NCBI GenBank assembly: GCA_030762935.1
Contig: CM060899.1
Span: 64,964,501-65,028,500, forward strand
DNA from: Hymenopus coronatus
Lineage: Eukaryota; Arthropoda; Insecta; Mantodea; Hymenopodidae
Reading direction: 5' to 3'
DNA: 64,000 bases
The notes beneath the pieces were generated by a model that saw only the letters and a list, made by a program, of their open reading frames with translations, had not been told where the DNA came from and searched no databases. This document shows, piece after piece, positions 24,446 to 35,446 of the stretch (the first letter of the stretch is position 1; the number at the start of each line of letters is the position of its first letter). The translations under genes and the position numbers were made by a program.

Positions 24446-25419
24446 ACTGGTTTCTTGCGGCGGTAACGGGGTTACGGATTCATATGCCGGGCGCAGGTTT
24501 CGGCTATTAGGAATAGTGTGGATATGTAGGTGCCCTAGCTCAGGATTTTACTAGCATGGACTCTCTTTTCAGGTGTGGTAAGATACAAGTGATTTCTTCA
24601 TTTAGTTCGGCCTTTTTCCGCCGTCGAACACACACGCATTCCTCCTAAATTTTCTACTGTGAAACTACACTTTACCGCGACTATTTTTACTTATTACTTT
24701 TAATGCAGTGATTTCAGCTGTATTAAAATAACTATTTCCCTCACAAATAAAGGTAGTCAGTTCGGCTCCACCACGGACCCTAAATATCACATCTTTGCTC
24801 TGCAGATGTTCTACGCCAAGAGTCCCAAAACGTTTCGCCTGGCCAGCGAGAGAATTGTTTTCTCTTATCCTGTTATGTTGCCTTCGAGCAGTGTAATCTC
24901 ACCCCTTCGGTTCAATGCCCTACCCTCTTAACGGTATTGTCCTACCAGTTCCTGACAACTCGGCTACTTGTACGTGTTTGAAATCTTTCTTCCCTGTCCA
25001 TTTTCAATGTCTATATTTGTCCCCTCTCGGTATAATTTATATTATTTGCTATAATTTATATTTCCTTCTTAAATCACTCTTGACATGTACTATTTCAAAC
25101 TTCATGCCATGTATCAGCAGTGTCAATGCCTGCGGGCATTAAACACTATTAAAAAAACAAAACAAAATATGTGTTCCTCTCTTCAATTCAAAATCGTAAG
25201 TGAACGAGACCCGTGCTACCATTGCTACAAACAGCTAATTAAAATTCTGCTGCCAACATTGGGAAAAAGGAACTACCACTACGATATATCGCATATTCCA
25301 AATATCCTTCTAAAACCCAGAATTCATGGCGGTGTATGAAATACAGGAGAAATAGTCCAAAATACGGGAGCCGGGAGACTCAATAAAATAAGGCTGAAAT
25401 ACAGGAGACCTGGCAATCC

Positions 25420-25420
<1 letters not shown>
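24446..25420. other. unassigned region with possible SINE3 tail
   Basis: Nearly 1 kb with no H sequence. GCGGGCATTAAACACTATTA at about 25132 matches the 3' end of SINE3 (35641-35662). The rest is unassigned, with no convincing exon. Confidence 0.4.
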
Positions 25421-25467
<47 letters not shown>

Positions 25468-25490
25468 ACACACAAATACACAAGAATACA
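25421..25490. repeat. (CA)n microsatellite, interrupted
   Basis: CA run with a few A/T interruptions, next to the following H copy but outside its standard site. Confidence 0.9.
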
Positions 25491-25499
25491 CATAGGAAA

Positions 25500-26328
25500 T
25501 GTTTTACTTTCTCTACACGTACTATGCACATAGTGTTTAGAGAAGGTATTGTAATGCACCCAAAAATACGATACCGAGATTTCACCGGAAATACATGTTT
25601 TGGGTCCCCTGAATTCAAAAAAATAATTTTTTGGAAAAAGGTCCGTGTGTGTGTGTGTCTGTGGACAGCACAGCTCAAAACGAAAATACCGTTAAAAACC
25701 AAACTTGGTATTTAAGTTTGATATCTTCCAAGGACGCGACACGTAGATTTTCAAGAAAATCCACCCACCCACAAATACCCTTTACATGGAACTTTTTTCG
25801 AAAATTTTGATTTTCTCAAAAATGGCTCTAACGATTTTGATTAAAATATCGCACAGTAAAGATAGTTACCTGACAAATAAAATGTATATCTCGAATTTTC
25901 TGGGAATAGCCTCTGAAGACTACTTTATTCTGGATGAATTTTACGAAATTTTGCATAACTGCTAAACATTAAGAAATTGACAAAAACTTACCACACAAAA
26001 CATTTAGAGCAAATTAAAATACACAATTTATGTTATATACATTTTTTTCGAGGAGTTGATCGTCTTTTTAGTTATTCCTTGTTTTTGGTTTCAGCTTTGA
26101 AAACCATACAAACAAAGGAACTTCAGTCACCTAGTAACCAGCTTTTGACTTTACTTTAACCTACGATACTCCCATATTTCGCTTCTACTTACATGGAAGC
26201 AAGTAATAAGATTATTTCTGCTAATTTTTTCTCGATTAGCATGAAGTAAATAGAAGAATAAGCTTTTTAACAATAATTTGTTACACAGAAGTAGAGAAAG
26301 TCATGTGAATGGAGCACATCAGATTTTT
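25500..26328 (-). repeat. family H, full-length copy, subfamily A
   Basis: Both ends and the palindrome (25510-25540) are present. The microsatellite site is short (25644-25660). Confidence 0.9.
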
Positions 26329-26329
26329 A

Positions 26330-26412
26330 AATATGTTTTTATTCAGGGGTCTCAAAACATAAATTTCTGGTGAAATCTCGGTATCGAGTCTTGCGGTACA
26401 ATAAAATACGAT
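26330..26412 (+). repeat. family H fragment near the 3' end
   Basis: Contains GGTGAAATCTCGGTATCGA, then stops before the palindrome. Confidence 0.7.
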
Positions 26413-26439
26413 ACAATTACTTTCTCTGTGCACTATGTG

Positions 26440-26518
26440 TTACAAACCTCTCAGGTAACGCACTGATTATTCTGAGAAGTGGCCGACGTTTCGCAGTGCA
26501 CCAATGTGCGTCACTTCA
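26440..26518 (-). repeat. small repeat C, inverted
   Basis: Reverse complement of the motif at 28183-28262. It abuts the mitochondrial insertion. Confidence 0.72.
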
Positions 26519-27012
26519 GAGGGAACCAAAATGTCATCAGGATGAAATATTTGAAGGTGTTGGTAAATCAACTAAAGCGGTATTAGAACATTTAATTAGG
26601 GGTTTATACATTAATTTATTTGTCGTAGGGGTCCTTTATAAATATTAATACTTTTAACAACTGCAATTAAAATTAAGAATAAATATGGTACAATTAAAAC
26701 TACAATTATGTTATTTTTAATAAAAAAAATATTAGGTAAAAGATTTAAGGTTATTCTGTTTTCTAAACTTTCATATAAATTTTTGAAAAGTAATCTATAT
26801 TGATATAATAAATTCTTGAAAAGATTATAGGGAAAAATATAATAGTTAATAAGATTTTATTGTAATAGAAAAATATTTCGTTTGAGGCCAAAATAGTTAC
26901 GTATATAAATAGAACTAATATACCTCCCAAATAAATTAAAAGTAGTACATAGGAGAGTCAAAATCTTAGAGATATATATCCTCTAATTAAACATATACAA
27001 ATTGCTTGTAAA
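26519..27012 (-). pseudogene. nad6/cob: NUMT: start of cob and C-terminal part of nad6
   Basis: Nuclear copy of mitochondrial DNA on the minus strand. With the invertebrate mitochondrial code it reads the nad6 signature GGILVLFIYVTILASNE, then the C-terminal PYLFLILIAVVKSINI and IYKGPLRQIN. The nad6 stop TAA (26613-26611) overlaps by one base the cob ATG (26611-26609), as in insect mitogenomes. The cob product then reads PLIKCSNTALVDLPTPSN, with TGA read as Trp in SSWWHFGS, and breaks at about 26520. A few in-frame changes between the conserved blocks show decay. It belongs with 27839-27920; the two are separated by an inserted H copy. Confidence 0.9.
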
Positions 27013-27838
27013 AAATTCTGATCTGTTCCATTCACATGAATTTCTCTACATCTCTGCAACAAATTATTGTTAAAAAGCTTATTCTTCTATTTAATTCATG
27101 CTAATCGAGAAAAGATTAGCAGAAATAATCTTATTACTTGCTTCCTTGTAAGTAGAAGCGGAATAAGGGAGTAGCATGGGTTAAAGTGATAGCCAAAAGC
27201 TGGTTGCTATATGACTGAAGTTAGTTTGTTTGCATGGACACGAGTTGGCAAATTCCTGAATGAGAAAAGTATAAGTTTTCAAAGCTGAAACAAAAAACAA
27301 GAAATATTTCAAAAACGATCAACTCCACGAAAAAAATGTATATAACATAAAATGTGTGTTTTAACGTGCTCTACATTTTTTGTGTGTTAAGTTTTTGTCC
27401 ATCGCTTACGGTTTAGTAATTATGCAAAATTCATCCAGAATAAAGTAGTCTTCAGAAGCTATTCACAGAAAATTCAAGAGGTACATATTATTTGTCAAGT
27501 ATATATCTTTAATATATTTTATTTTAATCAAAATCGTTGGGACCATTTTTTAAAAAATCAAAATTTTCGAAAAAAGTTCCATGTAAAGGTAGTTAGGAGT
27601 GGGAGGATTTTCTTGAAAATCTTCGTGTCGTATCCTTGGAAGCAAACTTAAATGCCAAGTTTGGTTTTTAGCGGTCTTTTCGTTTTTGAGCTATGCTGCC
27701 CACAGACACACACACACACACGGACATTTTTGTAAAAATGCTTTTTTGGATTCAGGGGGTCTCAAAACATACATTTCCGGTGAAATCTCAGTATCAAATT
27801 TTTGGGTGCAATGTACATATTTACACAGTACATATAGA
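27013..27838 (+). repeat. family H copy inserted in the NUMT, subfamily A
   Basis: About 826 bp. It begins TCTGATCTGTTCCATTCAC after an A run and ends in a shortened palindrome TTACACAGTACATATAGAGG. Removing it rejoins nad6 in frame without duplicated target bases. Confidence 0.9.
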
Positions 27839-27920
27839 GGAACTAATAAGATTAATCCTATAGATAAAGGATGGTTGAGAAATATAGTTCTTAGGATTAA
27901 TATATATATATTAAAAAATA
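27839..27920 (-). pseudogene. nad6: NUMT: N-terminal segment of nad6
   Basis: On the minus strand reads FLNHPLSIGLILLV, the nad6 block that directly precedes LQAICICL in the other half (just below 27012). Ends in an AT run where SINE1 starts. Confidence 0.85.
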
Positions 27921-27921
27921 A

Positions 27922-28158
27922 CTGCCCGCCTGGGTAGCGTGGTGGTAGCATGTCTGCCTCACGTTCAAAAGGTCGCGAGTTCGAATCTCGCTTAGGGTGA
28001 GTTACCCGGGTAAGGTTTTTTTCGGGGGTTTTCCCTTATCCTGAGAAGACGAATGTCGAGTAACTTCAAGCTCCATGGACCCCGAGATCATTTAAGCATC
28101 ATATCATCAATTACATTCATCGTCCGATATGACCAAACCAGGTTAAAGGACGTTAAGA
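27922..28158 (+). mobile_element. SINE1, full copy
   Basis: The tRNA-like head has an A-box region TAGCGTGGTGGTAGCATG and a B box GAGTTCGAATCTC (27977-27989). The ~165-bp body includes TTATCCTGAGAAGACGAATG and TCCGATATGACCAAACC. Two further copies lie at 30255-30480 and 61936-62162, both on the minus strand with the same ends. Confidence 0.88.
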
Positions 28159-28182
28159 CACGTTACGCGTGGAGTAGTGATT

Positions 28183-28262
28183 TGCCTGAAGTGACGCGCT
28201 GATTGGTGCTCTGCAGAAACGTCGGCCACTTCTCAGAATAATCTGAGAGGTTTCTAATAACA
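28183..28262 (+). repeat. small repeat C
   Basis: Begins CTGAAGTGACGCGCTGATTG, includes AACGTCGGCCACTTCTCAG and ends GAGAGGTTTCTAA. Inverted relative to 26440-26518. Confidence 0.72.
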
Positions 28263-28297
28263 AAGATAACGCGCATGTTAACATTCTAGTAACACGG

Positions 28298-28327
28298 TAA
28301 TACACAGTACGTGTAGAGAAAGTAAAA
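28298..28327 (+). repeat. family H, 3' terminal scrap
   Basis: ACAGTACGTGTAGAGAAAGT followed directly by a new 5' end. Confidence 0.75.
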
Positions 28328-28937
28328 AAATCTGATGTAATCCATTCAAATGACTTTCTCTGTATCTCTGCAACAAATTTTTGTGAAAAAGCTATTTATG
28401 CTAAGTGAGGAAAGGAGTTGACATATTCCTACATGAGAAAAGTATAAGTGTTTTAAGGCTGAAACAAAAAACAAGGAATATCTAAAAAACGATCAACTCC
28501 ACGAAAAAAATGTATATAATATAATTTTGTTTGTTTTAATGTCCTCTACATTTTTGTGTGGTAAGTTTTTGTGTATCTCTTACGGTTTACCAGTTTCACA
28601 AAATTCCGTAAAATTAATGCAGAATAAAGTTGTCTTCAGAGGCTATTCCCAGAAAATTCAAGGTATACATAACATTTGCCAAGTATATATCTTTAATATA
28701 TGTTATTTTAATCAAAATCGTTAGAGCCATTTTTTATAAAATGAAAATTTTCGAAAAATTTTCCATGTGAAGGGTTGTTGGGGGTGGAGGGAATTTTTTG
28801 AAAATCTTCGTGTCGCATCTTTGGATGATATGGAACTTAAATACCGAGTTTGGTATTTACCGGTCTTTTCGTTTTTGAGCTATGCTGCCCACAGACACAC
28901 ACACACTATACATAGCACGTATAGAGAAAGTAAAAGG
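28328..28937 (+). repeat. family H copy with two internal deletions
   Basis: Both ends are present. One deletion lies after AAAGCTATTTATGC, and another removes the stretch between the CA site and the palindrome. Confidence 0.85.
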
Positions 28938-29285
28938 TTCAGAATCAAATGCCACTGCTGTAACACGGAGGAATGGCTGTGACGTGTCCGGCAAGTTTCC
29001 AGCATGGTGCCATAACTATTGAGTTATTTCGTCCAAAATGTTTATTTTCAGAGAAAGGAGGAACGGTTCGTTTAGCCCTGCGGGTCACGGGGATCCGATA
29101 AGGTGTGTACTTATTACAAAGATGAAGTGTCATTGGAGCAAGTTGGCCGAGACAGAAGAAGGTTGCCAACATAAACACAGTCCGCATCCTTCGACACGCC
29201 CGGCTTCAACCTGCCATATCGAGCGAGATACACACACGTCTTTAACTACTCTTTGCCCGTACCACATAGCAAAACATGCTAAAAC
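28938..29285. other. unassigned spacer
   Basis: GC-richer than its surroundings. An open stretch on the + strand is bounded by TTATTTTCAG (to 29050) and GTGTGTAC (29103), which could be splice-like by chance. Confidence 0.3.
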
Positions 29286-29833
29286 TCTCTTATATTGCTC
29301 TAACAAATTATTATTAAAAACACATTTTCGTGTCCACTTTATGATAGTCGAGATAAACATTAATTGTATCAATTACTTGCTTCCGTGTGAGAAAAATTTT
29401 AAGTATTTTGAATATGAAACCAATAAAAAGGAATATCTCAGAAATGATCATTTCTACGAAAAAAAAAACGTATATATCATAAAGTGTGTGCTTTAATATG
29501 CTCTAGATTTTTTGTGTGGCAAGTTCTGTCCATTTCTTACGGTTACACAAAATTCATTCAGAATAAAGAGGCCTTCAGAGGCTATTCCCAGAACATTTAA
29601 TTTTACACTTTATTTGCCATTTAAATATACGTATTTTAATCAAAATCGTTTGAGTCATTTTTGAGAAAATCAGAATATTCAGAAAAAGGTTCCAAGTAAA
29701 GGGTAGTTGGGGTGGGGAGATTTTTCTCAAAGTTTCGTGTCGCATCCATGGAAAGTACTAAACTTAAATACCAAGTTTGGTATTTTACCGACTTTGAGTT
29801 TTGAGTTATCGTGTTCATAGACACACGGACACA

Positions 29834-29875
<42 letters not shown>

Positions 29876-30022
29876 ACACACATACACTTTTTCTGAAAAT
29901 GTTTTGTTTGTTTTTATTTTGTTTTTTGTTTGTTACAGTGGACCCTAAAACGTATATTTCCGGTGAGATCTCGGTATCGAATTTTTGGGTGTAGTGCACA
30001 AGTACGTGTAGAGAAAGTAAAA
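29286..30022 (+). repeat. family H copy, 5' terminus lost
   Basis: Begins at ACAAATTATTATTAAAAAC. A (CT)n run replaces the CA run. Ends GTACGTGTAGAGAAAGTAAA. Confidence 0.84.
29835..29872. repeat. (CT)n at the standard H microsatellite site
   Basis: About 18 CT units next to short CA runs. Confidence 0.9.
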
Positions 30023-30178
30023 ATGTAATATGTTCCATACACATGACTAATGCATCTCTGTAACAAATTATTGTTAATAAGCTTATTCTTCTATGCACTT
30101 CATCCTAATCGAATTAAACATTAGCAGAAATTACCGTACTTACTTCCCTGTAAAGAAATAATATATTGCGTACTAAAA
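30023..30178 (+). repeat. family H, 5' fragment
   Basis: TATGTTCCATACACATGAC to TACTTCCCTGTAAAG. Confidence 0.78.
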
Positions 30179-30183
30179 AGTGT

Positions 30184-30242
30184 AAGTTATACTTATCAGG
30201 TCGAGAATGCATATTGGGAATACGAGATCTGATAAGTAACTT
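30184..30242. repeat. short inverted repeat
   Basis: TAAGTTATACTTATCAG on the left and CTGATAAGTAACTTA on the right pair over 15 bp with a 2-base bulge, around a ~28-base loop. Confidence 0.6.
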
Positions 30243-30254
30243 AGTTTTATTTTT

Positions 30255-30480
30255 GTTAACGTCCTTTTACCTGGTTGATCATATCGGACGATAAATTGAT
30301 GATATGATGCTCAAATGATCGCGGGGTCCATGGAGCTTAAAGCTACTCGATATTCGTCTTCTCAGGATAAGGGAAACCCCCAAAAAAACCTTATCCGGGC
30401 AATTCACCCTAAGCGAGATTCGAACTCACGACATTTTGAATATGAAGCAGACACGCTACCACCACACTACCAGGTGGGCG
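30255..30480 (-). mobile_element. SINE1, inverted copy
   Basis: Same body and boxes as 27922-28158. The B box is decayed (TTCGAACTCACGACATTTTG). Ends in CAGGTGGGCG. Confidence 0.88.
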
Positions 30481-30548
30481 TTATGGTTTTGAAGTACTTG
30501 AAAAAAAAATAAATCAAAATTGCTTTTCAATGTTATTGAATATTAAGA

Positions 30549-31250
30549 AAAAATCTGATGTGTTCCATTCACATGACTTTCTCTACATTTCTGCAACAAA
30601 TTATTGTTAAAAAGCTTCTATTTACTTAATGCTAATCGAGAAGAAAAAATTTGGCAGAAATAGCCTTGCTTCCTTGTAAGTAGAAGCGAAATAAGGGAAT
30701 ACCATAGGTTAAAGTGATAGTCAAACGCTGGTTGCTTTGTGAATGAAGTTCCTTTGTTTGTATGGACAGGAGTTGACAAAATCCTGTATGAGAAAAGTGA
30801 AGTTTTTCAAAGCTGAAACCAAAAACAAGGAATATCCTAAAACGATCAGCTCCACGAAAAAAATGTATACAACATAAATTGCGGGTTTTAATGTGCTCTA
30901 CATTTTTTGTGCTGTAAGTGTTTGTCCATTTCTTACGGTTTAGCAGTTATGCAAAATTCCGTGAAATTCATTCAGAATAAAGTAGTTTTCAGAGGCTATG
31001 CCCAGAAAATTCAAAATATACATTTTATTTGTCAGGTAGGTAAATATCTTTGATATACGGAATTTTAATCAAAATCGTTAGAGCCATTTTTGAGAAAAAT
31101 CAAAATTTTCGAAACAAGTTCCATGTAAAGGGTAGTTTGGGGTGGGGTAGTTTTCTCAAAATCTTCGTGTCGCATCACTGGAAGATACTAAACTTAAATA
31201 CCAAGTATGGTATTTTACCAACTTTTCGTTTTTGAGTTATCGTGTTCACA

Positions 31251-31300
<50 letters not shown>

Positions 31301-31440
31301 TATTTGTTTGAAAATACGTTTTTTTTTATACAAGGGACCCTAAAACGTATATTTCCGGTGAAATCTCGGTATCGAATTTTTGGGTGGAGTGCAACACCTT
31401 CTCTATACACTATCTACATATTACGTACAGAGAAAGTAAA
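30549..31440 (+). repeat. family H, full-length copy, subfamily A
   Basis: TCTGATGTGTTCCATTCAC to TACGTACAGAGAAAGTAAAA, with a CA run at 31253-31298. Confidence 0.9.
31253..31298. repeat. (CA)n at the standard H site
   Basis: About 23 CA units. Confidence 0.92.
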
Positions 31441-32250
31441 AATCTGATGTATTTCATTCACATGACTTTCTTTACAAATTATTGTTAGCTAGCTTATTCT
31501 TCTATCTCTTCATGCTCTTCGAGATAAACATTAGCAGAAACGGTCTTATTACTTGGTTCCTTATAAGTAGAAGGAAAATAAGAGAATACGGTAGGCGAAA
31601 CCGATTGTCAAATGTTTTAAAACGTGGATGCTATGGGATTGAAATCCACGTCTTTGCGTAGCCAACAGTTCACATGTTCCCTAACAAGGAATATCTCGAA
31701 AACGGTCATATGCACGAAAAAATGTATATGATATAAATTGTGTGTTCTAACGAGATACATATGTTTTGTGCAGTAAGTTTTTGTCTATATCTTGCGGGTT
31801 ACCAGTTAACGCAAATTTCAGCAAAATTCATTCAAAATAAACAAGACTTCAGAGATTATTCCCAGAAAATTCATAATAAACATTTAATTTGATGTAAATA
31901 TCTTCAATATAAAGTATTTTAATCAAAATCGTTAGAACCATTTTTGAGAAAATTAAAATGTTCGAACACTTTTGCAGAATAGCTTGTGGTGGGCGGATTT
32001 TCCTCAAAAGCTTTGTGTCGCATCCTTGGAAGATACTAAACTTATATACCAAGTTTGGTATTTTACCGACTTTTCGTTTTTGAATTATCATGTTCACGGA
32101 CACGCACAAGCGGAACTTTTTCTAAAAATGTTTTTTTTTTAATACAAGGTGCCCTAAAACGTCTGTTTCCGGTGAAATCTTGGTATCGAATTTTTGAGTG
32201 CAATACAACAGCTTCTCTATACACTATGCACGTAGTACGTAAAGAAAACG
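31441..32250 (+). repeat. family H copy, mixed subfamily
   Basis: Joined head-to-tail to the previous copy (AAAAATCTGATGTATTTC). The internal segment (GTAGCCAACAGTTCACATG) fits neither A nor B well. Confidence 0.85.
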
Positions 32251-32395
32251 TAAACATTTGGAAAGGGAAATGTTTCTTTTTTAAGAATCATGGCATAATT
32301 TATAATGTACTTTGTAACATCTTTTGTAATAGAAAAATAGCAATTAATGGCCTGCTTTTGAAATGGAAGAAGATAAATAAAATGTATTTGGATTT

Positions 32396-32820
32396 CTTCG
32401 TTCATGCCACATGATCGTACAAAGTGGCCAATCCAGTACATTGGCGCGTAAAATTCCAACCAATCGAAAGTCATTATCGCTGCATTTTAATTGTTTTTTT
32501 TAATCTAAATATATCACACCCACGTGCATTTGCTTTCTCTCTGAATATCAGTGTCTAAATGATATTCCCGTACATAATGGCGGAAGTTCCAATAGACATA
32601 TTAATTGCAATAATGTTTTACTAACCCAAAACAATAGAATGTAGCAATACAGATAGATCTGAAATTTATATGGACATCAAGTTGCAGTGATTTCGCTGCA
32701 AATATACATGAAGACAAATGGTATTTTAGGAATATTATTCTTCTTGTCCATATAGGCTAATCATTATTATTTTATTCACGAAATAGTATTATTAAATATA
32801 ACTCGAGCTACAACTTTTCT
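32396..32820 (+). repeat. repeat M, unit 1
   Basis: Starts TTCGTTCATGCCACATGATC and ends near CTCGAGCTACAACTTTTC. It shares with unit 2 GTGATTTCGCTGCAAATAT-type sequence, ATGGACATCAAGTTGCAG and TCCATATAGGCTAAT. Confidence 0.75.
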
Positions 32821-33325
32821 TTAGACTATTTCGTCCATGACACGTGATCGCGTACATTGGCGCGTAAAATTCCAACCAATCGGAACTAGAGAAATCGTTT
32901 TTTATTACACCTACGTGCAATTGTTTTTCTAGATTTATCGCACCCAAAGTGCATTTGTTTTCTCTCTGAACTAATGTTCGTCTCATAATAATAATATCAG
33001 TGTGCAGTGGTATTCCCATACACAATGGCGGAGGTTCCAAAACGTTTTGGGTAAAGGTCTATCGCTGAAATAGACATTAATTGAAAACTCAAAGCCACAG
33101 AATAATAAAAACAACAGAGAGAGTGTGTGGAACTAGTTCAACGGATTCTGTAAGCAACGAGGTTATGATTTATGGCATGGACATCAAGTTGCAGTGATTT
33201 CGGTGCAAATATACATGAAGACAAATGGGATTTTAGGAATATTATTCTTCGTGTCCATATAGGCTAATTATTGTTAGTTTATTGACGAAATAGTCTTATT
33301 AAATACATCTCGAGCCCCCGTTTTG
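32821..33325 (+). repeat. repeat M, unit 2
   Basis: Tandem to unit 1. It contains inverted GACTATTTCGT (32824-32834) and ACGAAATAGTC (33285-33295), each flanked by TTA. Homology to the other copies continues past the right inverted repeat, so true element ends are unsure. Confidence 0.7.
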
Positions 33326-33882
33326 TTACTTTTGACTAAAGCAGTAGAGAGAAAAGAAGAAGCTTATGTAAGAATAATTGGTAGAAAACTACGCCATGTT
33401 CTGTGAATACAACACATCAGGTTTTTTTCAGCAAGAAAGAAACTGGAATCAAGTTTGAAAAGCCAAGGAAGGGAAGATAAAGAATCGGACAGGAATGCGC
33501 GTTTGGGACAACCGTCTTCTGTTTACTACCTCTTTAACGTCATTCAATTAGGTACCTGAATGTGCAATGAGCGGAATCCTACAAGGTCACTGCTACTCAC
33601 ATTTATGACCGCACGCCAAGTGTTTCAAAAACAAATGAGCACACAATTGCAGCAAGCCAGAACTTTTTTCTGTCTGATTCATGGCTCGGAAGTCTGGTCG
33701 TTGTCAATATTTTTAACTCTTCACTTTGTCGGCGAGTTTGTTTCTTGTTATCGCGACGTACTGAGTTGTTAAAATACTGTACAACAATTTTAAGTATGAC
33801 ACAAAGGATATTTAGCATGTCTTTACATTCTCGACCACGTGCAGAGTAAGTAGAAAAGGTATTGCAGTACACCCAATTATAA
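33326..33882. other. unassigned, with two H scraps
   Basis: A 5' H terminus (minus) at about 33394-33430 (TGTGAATACAACACATCAG) and a decayed 3' terminus (minus) at 33818-33882. The sequence between is unassigned, without a clear frame. Confidence 0.4.
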
Positions 33883-34345
33883 GCAGAAGGGAACTAAATG
33901 AATGCGCTATGCTAAAGCGATAGTCAAATGTTTAAAAGCTATCGTTGTGCGATTGTCATTGAAAATGGCTTCTTTGCTTGGCCAGGAGTAGAACAAAACA
34001 AACACGGACACTTCTGTCTGAGAAAAGGTTTAAAGTGTTTTATAATTGAAACCAGTAAAAAGGAATATCTAAAAAATTGTCAACACCACGAAAAAAATGT
34101 ATATTACAGAAATAGTGTGTTTGAACGAGATCTGAGTATATTGTGTGGTTAAGTTTTTGTTTATCTCTTACGTTTTACCAGTTGTGCAAAATCCAGATAA
34201 ATATAAAGAGGTCTTCAGAGGTTATTCTAGAAAATTCAAGATATACATTTTATTTGACGAGAAAATATTCTTAATAGTTGGTATTTTACTGACTTTCGTT
34301 TTTGAGTTATCGTGTTCACAGACACATACACGGACCTTTTCTAAA
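33883..34345 (+). repeat. family H fragment, subfamily B
   Basis: Starts inside the element at AAGCAGAAGGGAACTAAA. It has a deletion joining TTTATTTGACGAG to the GGTATTTTACTGAC area. Confidence 0.82.
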
Positions 34346-35027
34346 AATCTTGTGTGTTCCATTCACATGACTTTCTCTACATCTCTGCAACAAATTATTG
34401 TTAAAAAGCTAATGTTTTTATTTACTTAAAGCTAATGGAGAAACAGTTAGCAGAAATAGTCTCATTACTTGCTTCTTGTAAGTAGAAGCAAAATAAGGGA
34501 GTACCATAGGTTAAAGTGAAGTCAAAAGCTGGTTGCTATGTGACTGATGTTCCTTTGTTTGTATGGACAGGAGTTGACAAATTCCTGTATGAGATAAGTA
34601 TGTTTTTCAAAGCTGAAATTGAACACAAAGAATATCTCAAAAACGGTCATTCAATGAAAAAAATTTATATCACATAAATTGTGTGTTTTAACGTGCTCAT
34701 ACGGTTTAGCAGTTATGCCAAATTCCGTAAAATTCATCCAGAATAAAGTACGAGGCGATTCCTGGAAAATTTAATATATACCTGCGTTTTATTTGTCCAG
34801 TAAACATATTTAGTATATGACATTTTAATCCAAATCGTTACAGCCATTTTTAAGAAAATTAAACTTTTCGAAAAAAGTTCTATGTAAAGGGTAATTGGAG
34901 GTGGAGGGATTTTCTTGAAAATCTTCGTGTCGCATCCTTGGATGATACCAAGTTTGGTATTTAATGGTTTTTCGTTTTTGAGTTATGTTGTCCTCAGACA
35001 TACACACGGAACTTTTTCTAAAAATGC
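34346..35027 (+). repeat. family H copy, 3' end displaced by SINE2
   Basis: From GTGTGTTCCATTCACATG to CTTTTTCTAAAAATGC, where SINE2 inserted. A short remainder lies at 35399-35436. Confidence 0.85.
35013..35027 (+). repeat. SINE2 target-site duplication, left
   Basis: TTTTTCTAAAAATGC, repeated exactly at 35399-35413. Confidence 0.88.
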
Positions 35028-35398
35028 GCTGCCTCCGTGGTCGTGTGGTCAGCGGGCTGAACTCTCCCGGAAGTCCCGGGTTCGAATCTCGGCTGGGGCG
35101 GGGAATTTTTCTTTGTCGCCCTCCGTGGTGTAATTGTTACCATGCTAACTTCATATACCCAAGGTCGCGAGTTCAAACCCGGCCGAGGACGATGGATTTT
35201 TCTGACGTAAAAATCCTTAGCATGGCTTCTTTTGGAAGAGAAGTAAAGCCGTTGGTCCCATGTCGTAGATTCACAGCACATAAAAGAATATAATAGAAAT
35301 GCCTATGAGCAAATCTAAGCGGTCTTTCACGCCCAGTATAGAATGGGACCCTGAGAACCATAGGAGTTAAAGAGCGTCCATAAATTAAACTCCATTTA
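35028..35398 (+). mobile_element. SINE2, dimeric tRNA-headed SINE
   Basis: 371-bp insertion with an exact 15-bp target duplication. It carries two tRNA-like modules in series. Module 1 has GTGGTCGTGTGGTCAGCGG and the B box GGGTTCGAATCTC. Module 2 has CGTGGTGTAATTGTTACC and the B box GAGTTCAAACCC. A ~170-bp body follows, with no poly-A but an AT-rich end. It inserted into an existing H copy. Confidence 0.88.
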
Positions 35399-35436
35399 TT
35401 TTTCTAAAAATGCTTTATTTGCTTTCAGGGGGTAAA
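35399..35436 (+). repeat. family H remainder with right SINE2 duplication
   Basis: Target duplication 35399-35413, then TTTATTTGCTTTCAGGGGG of the interrupted H copy. The palindrome is missing. Confidence 0.8.
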
Positions 35437-35446
35437 GCTATACGAT

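Noticed and set aside
26370..26648. Plus-strand 92-codon frame
   Set aside because: It is the antisense of repeat C and of the mitochondrial cob/nad6 segment.
32821..33298. Clean Harbinger MITE with TTA target duplication
   Set aside because: Other copies share sequence beyond the presumed right end, so the TTA match may be internal and accidental.
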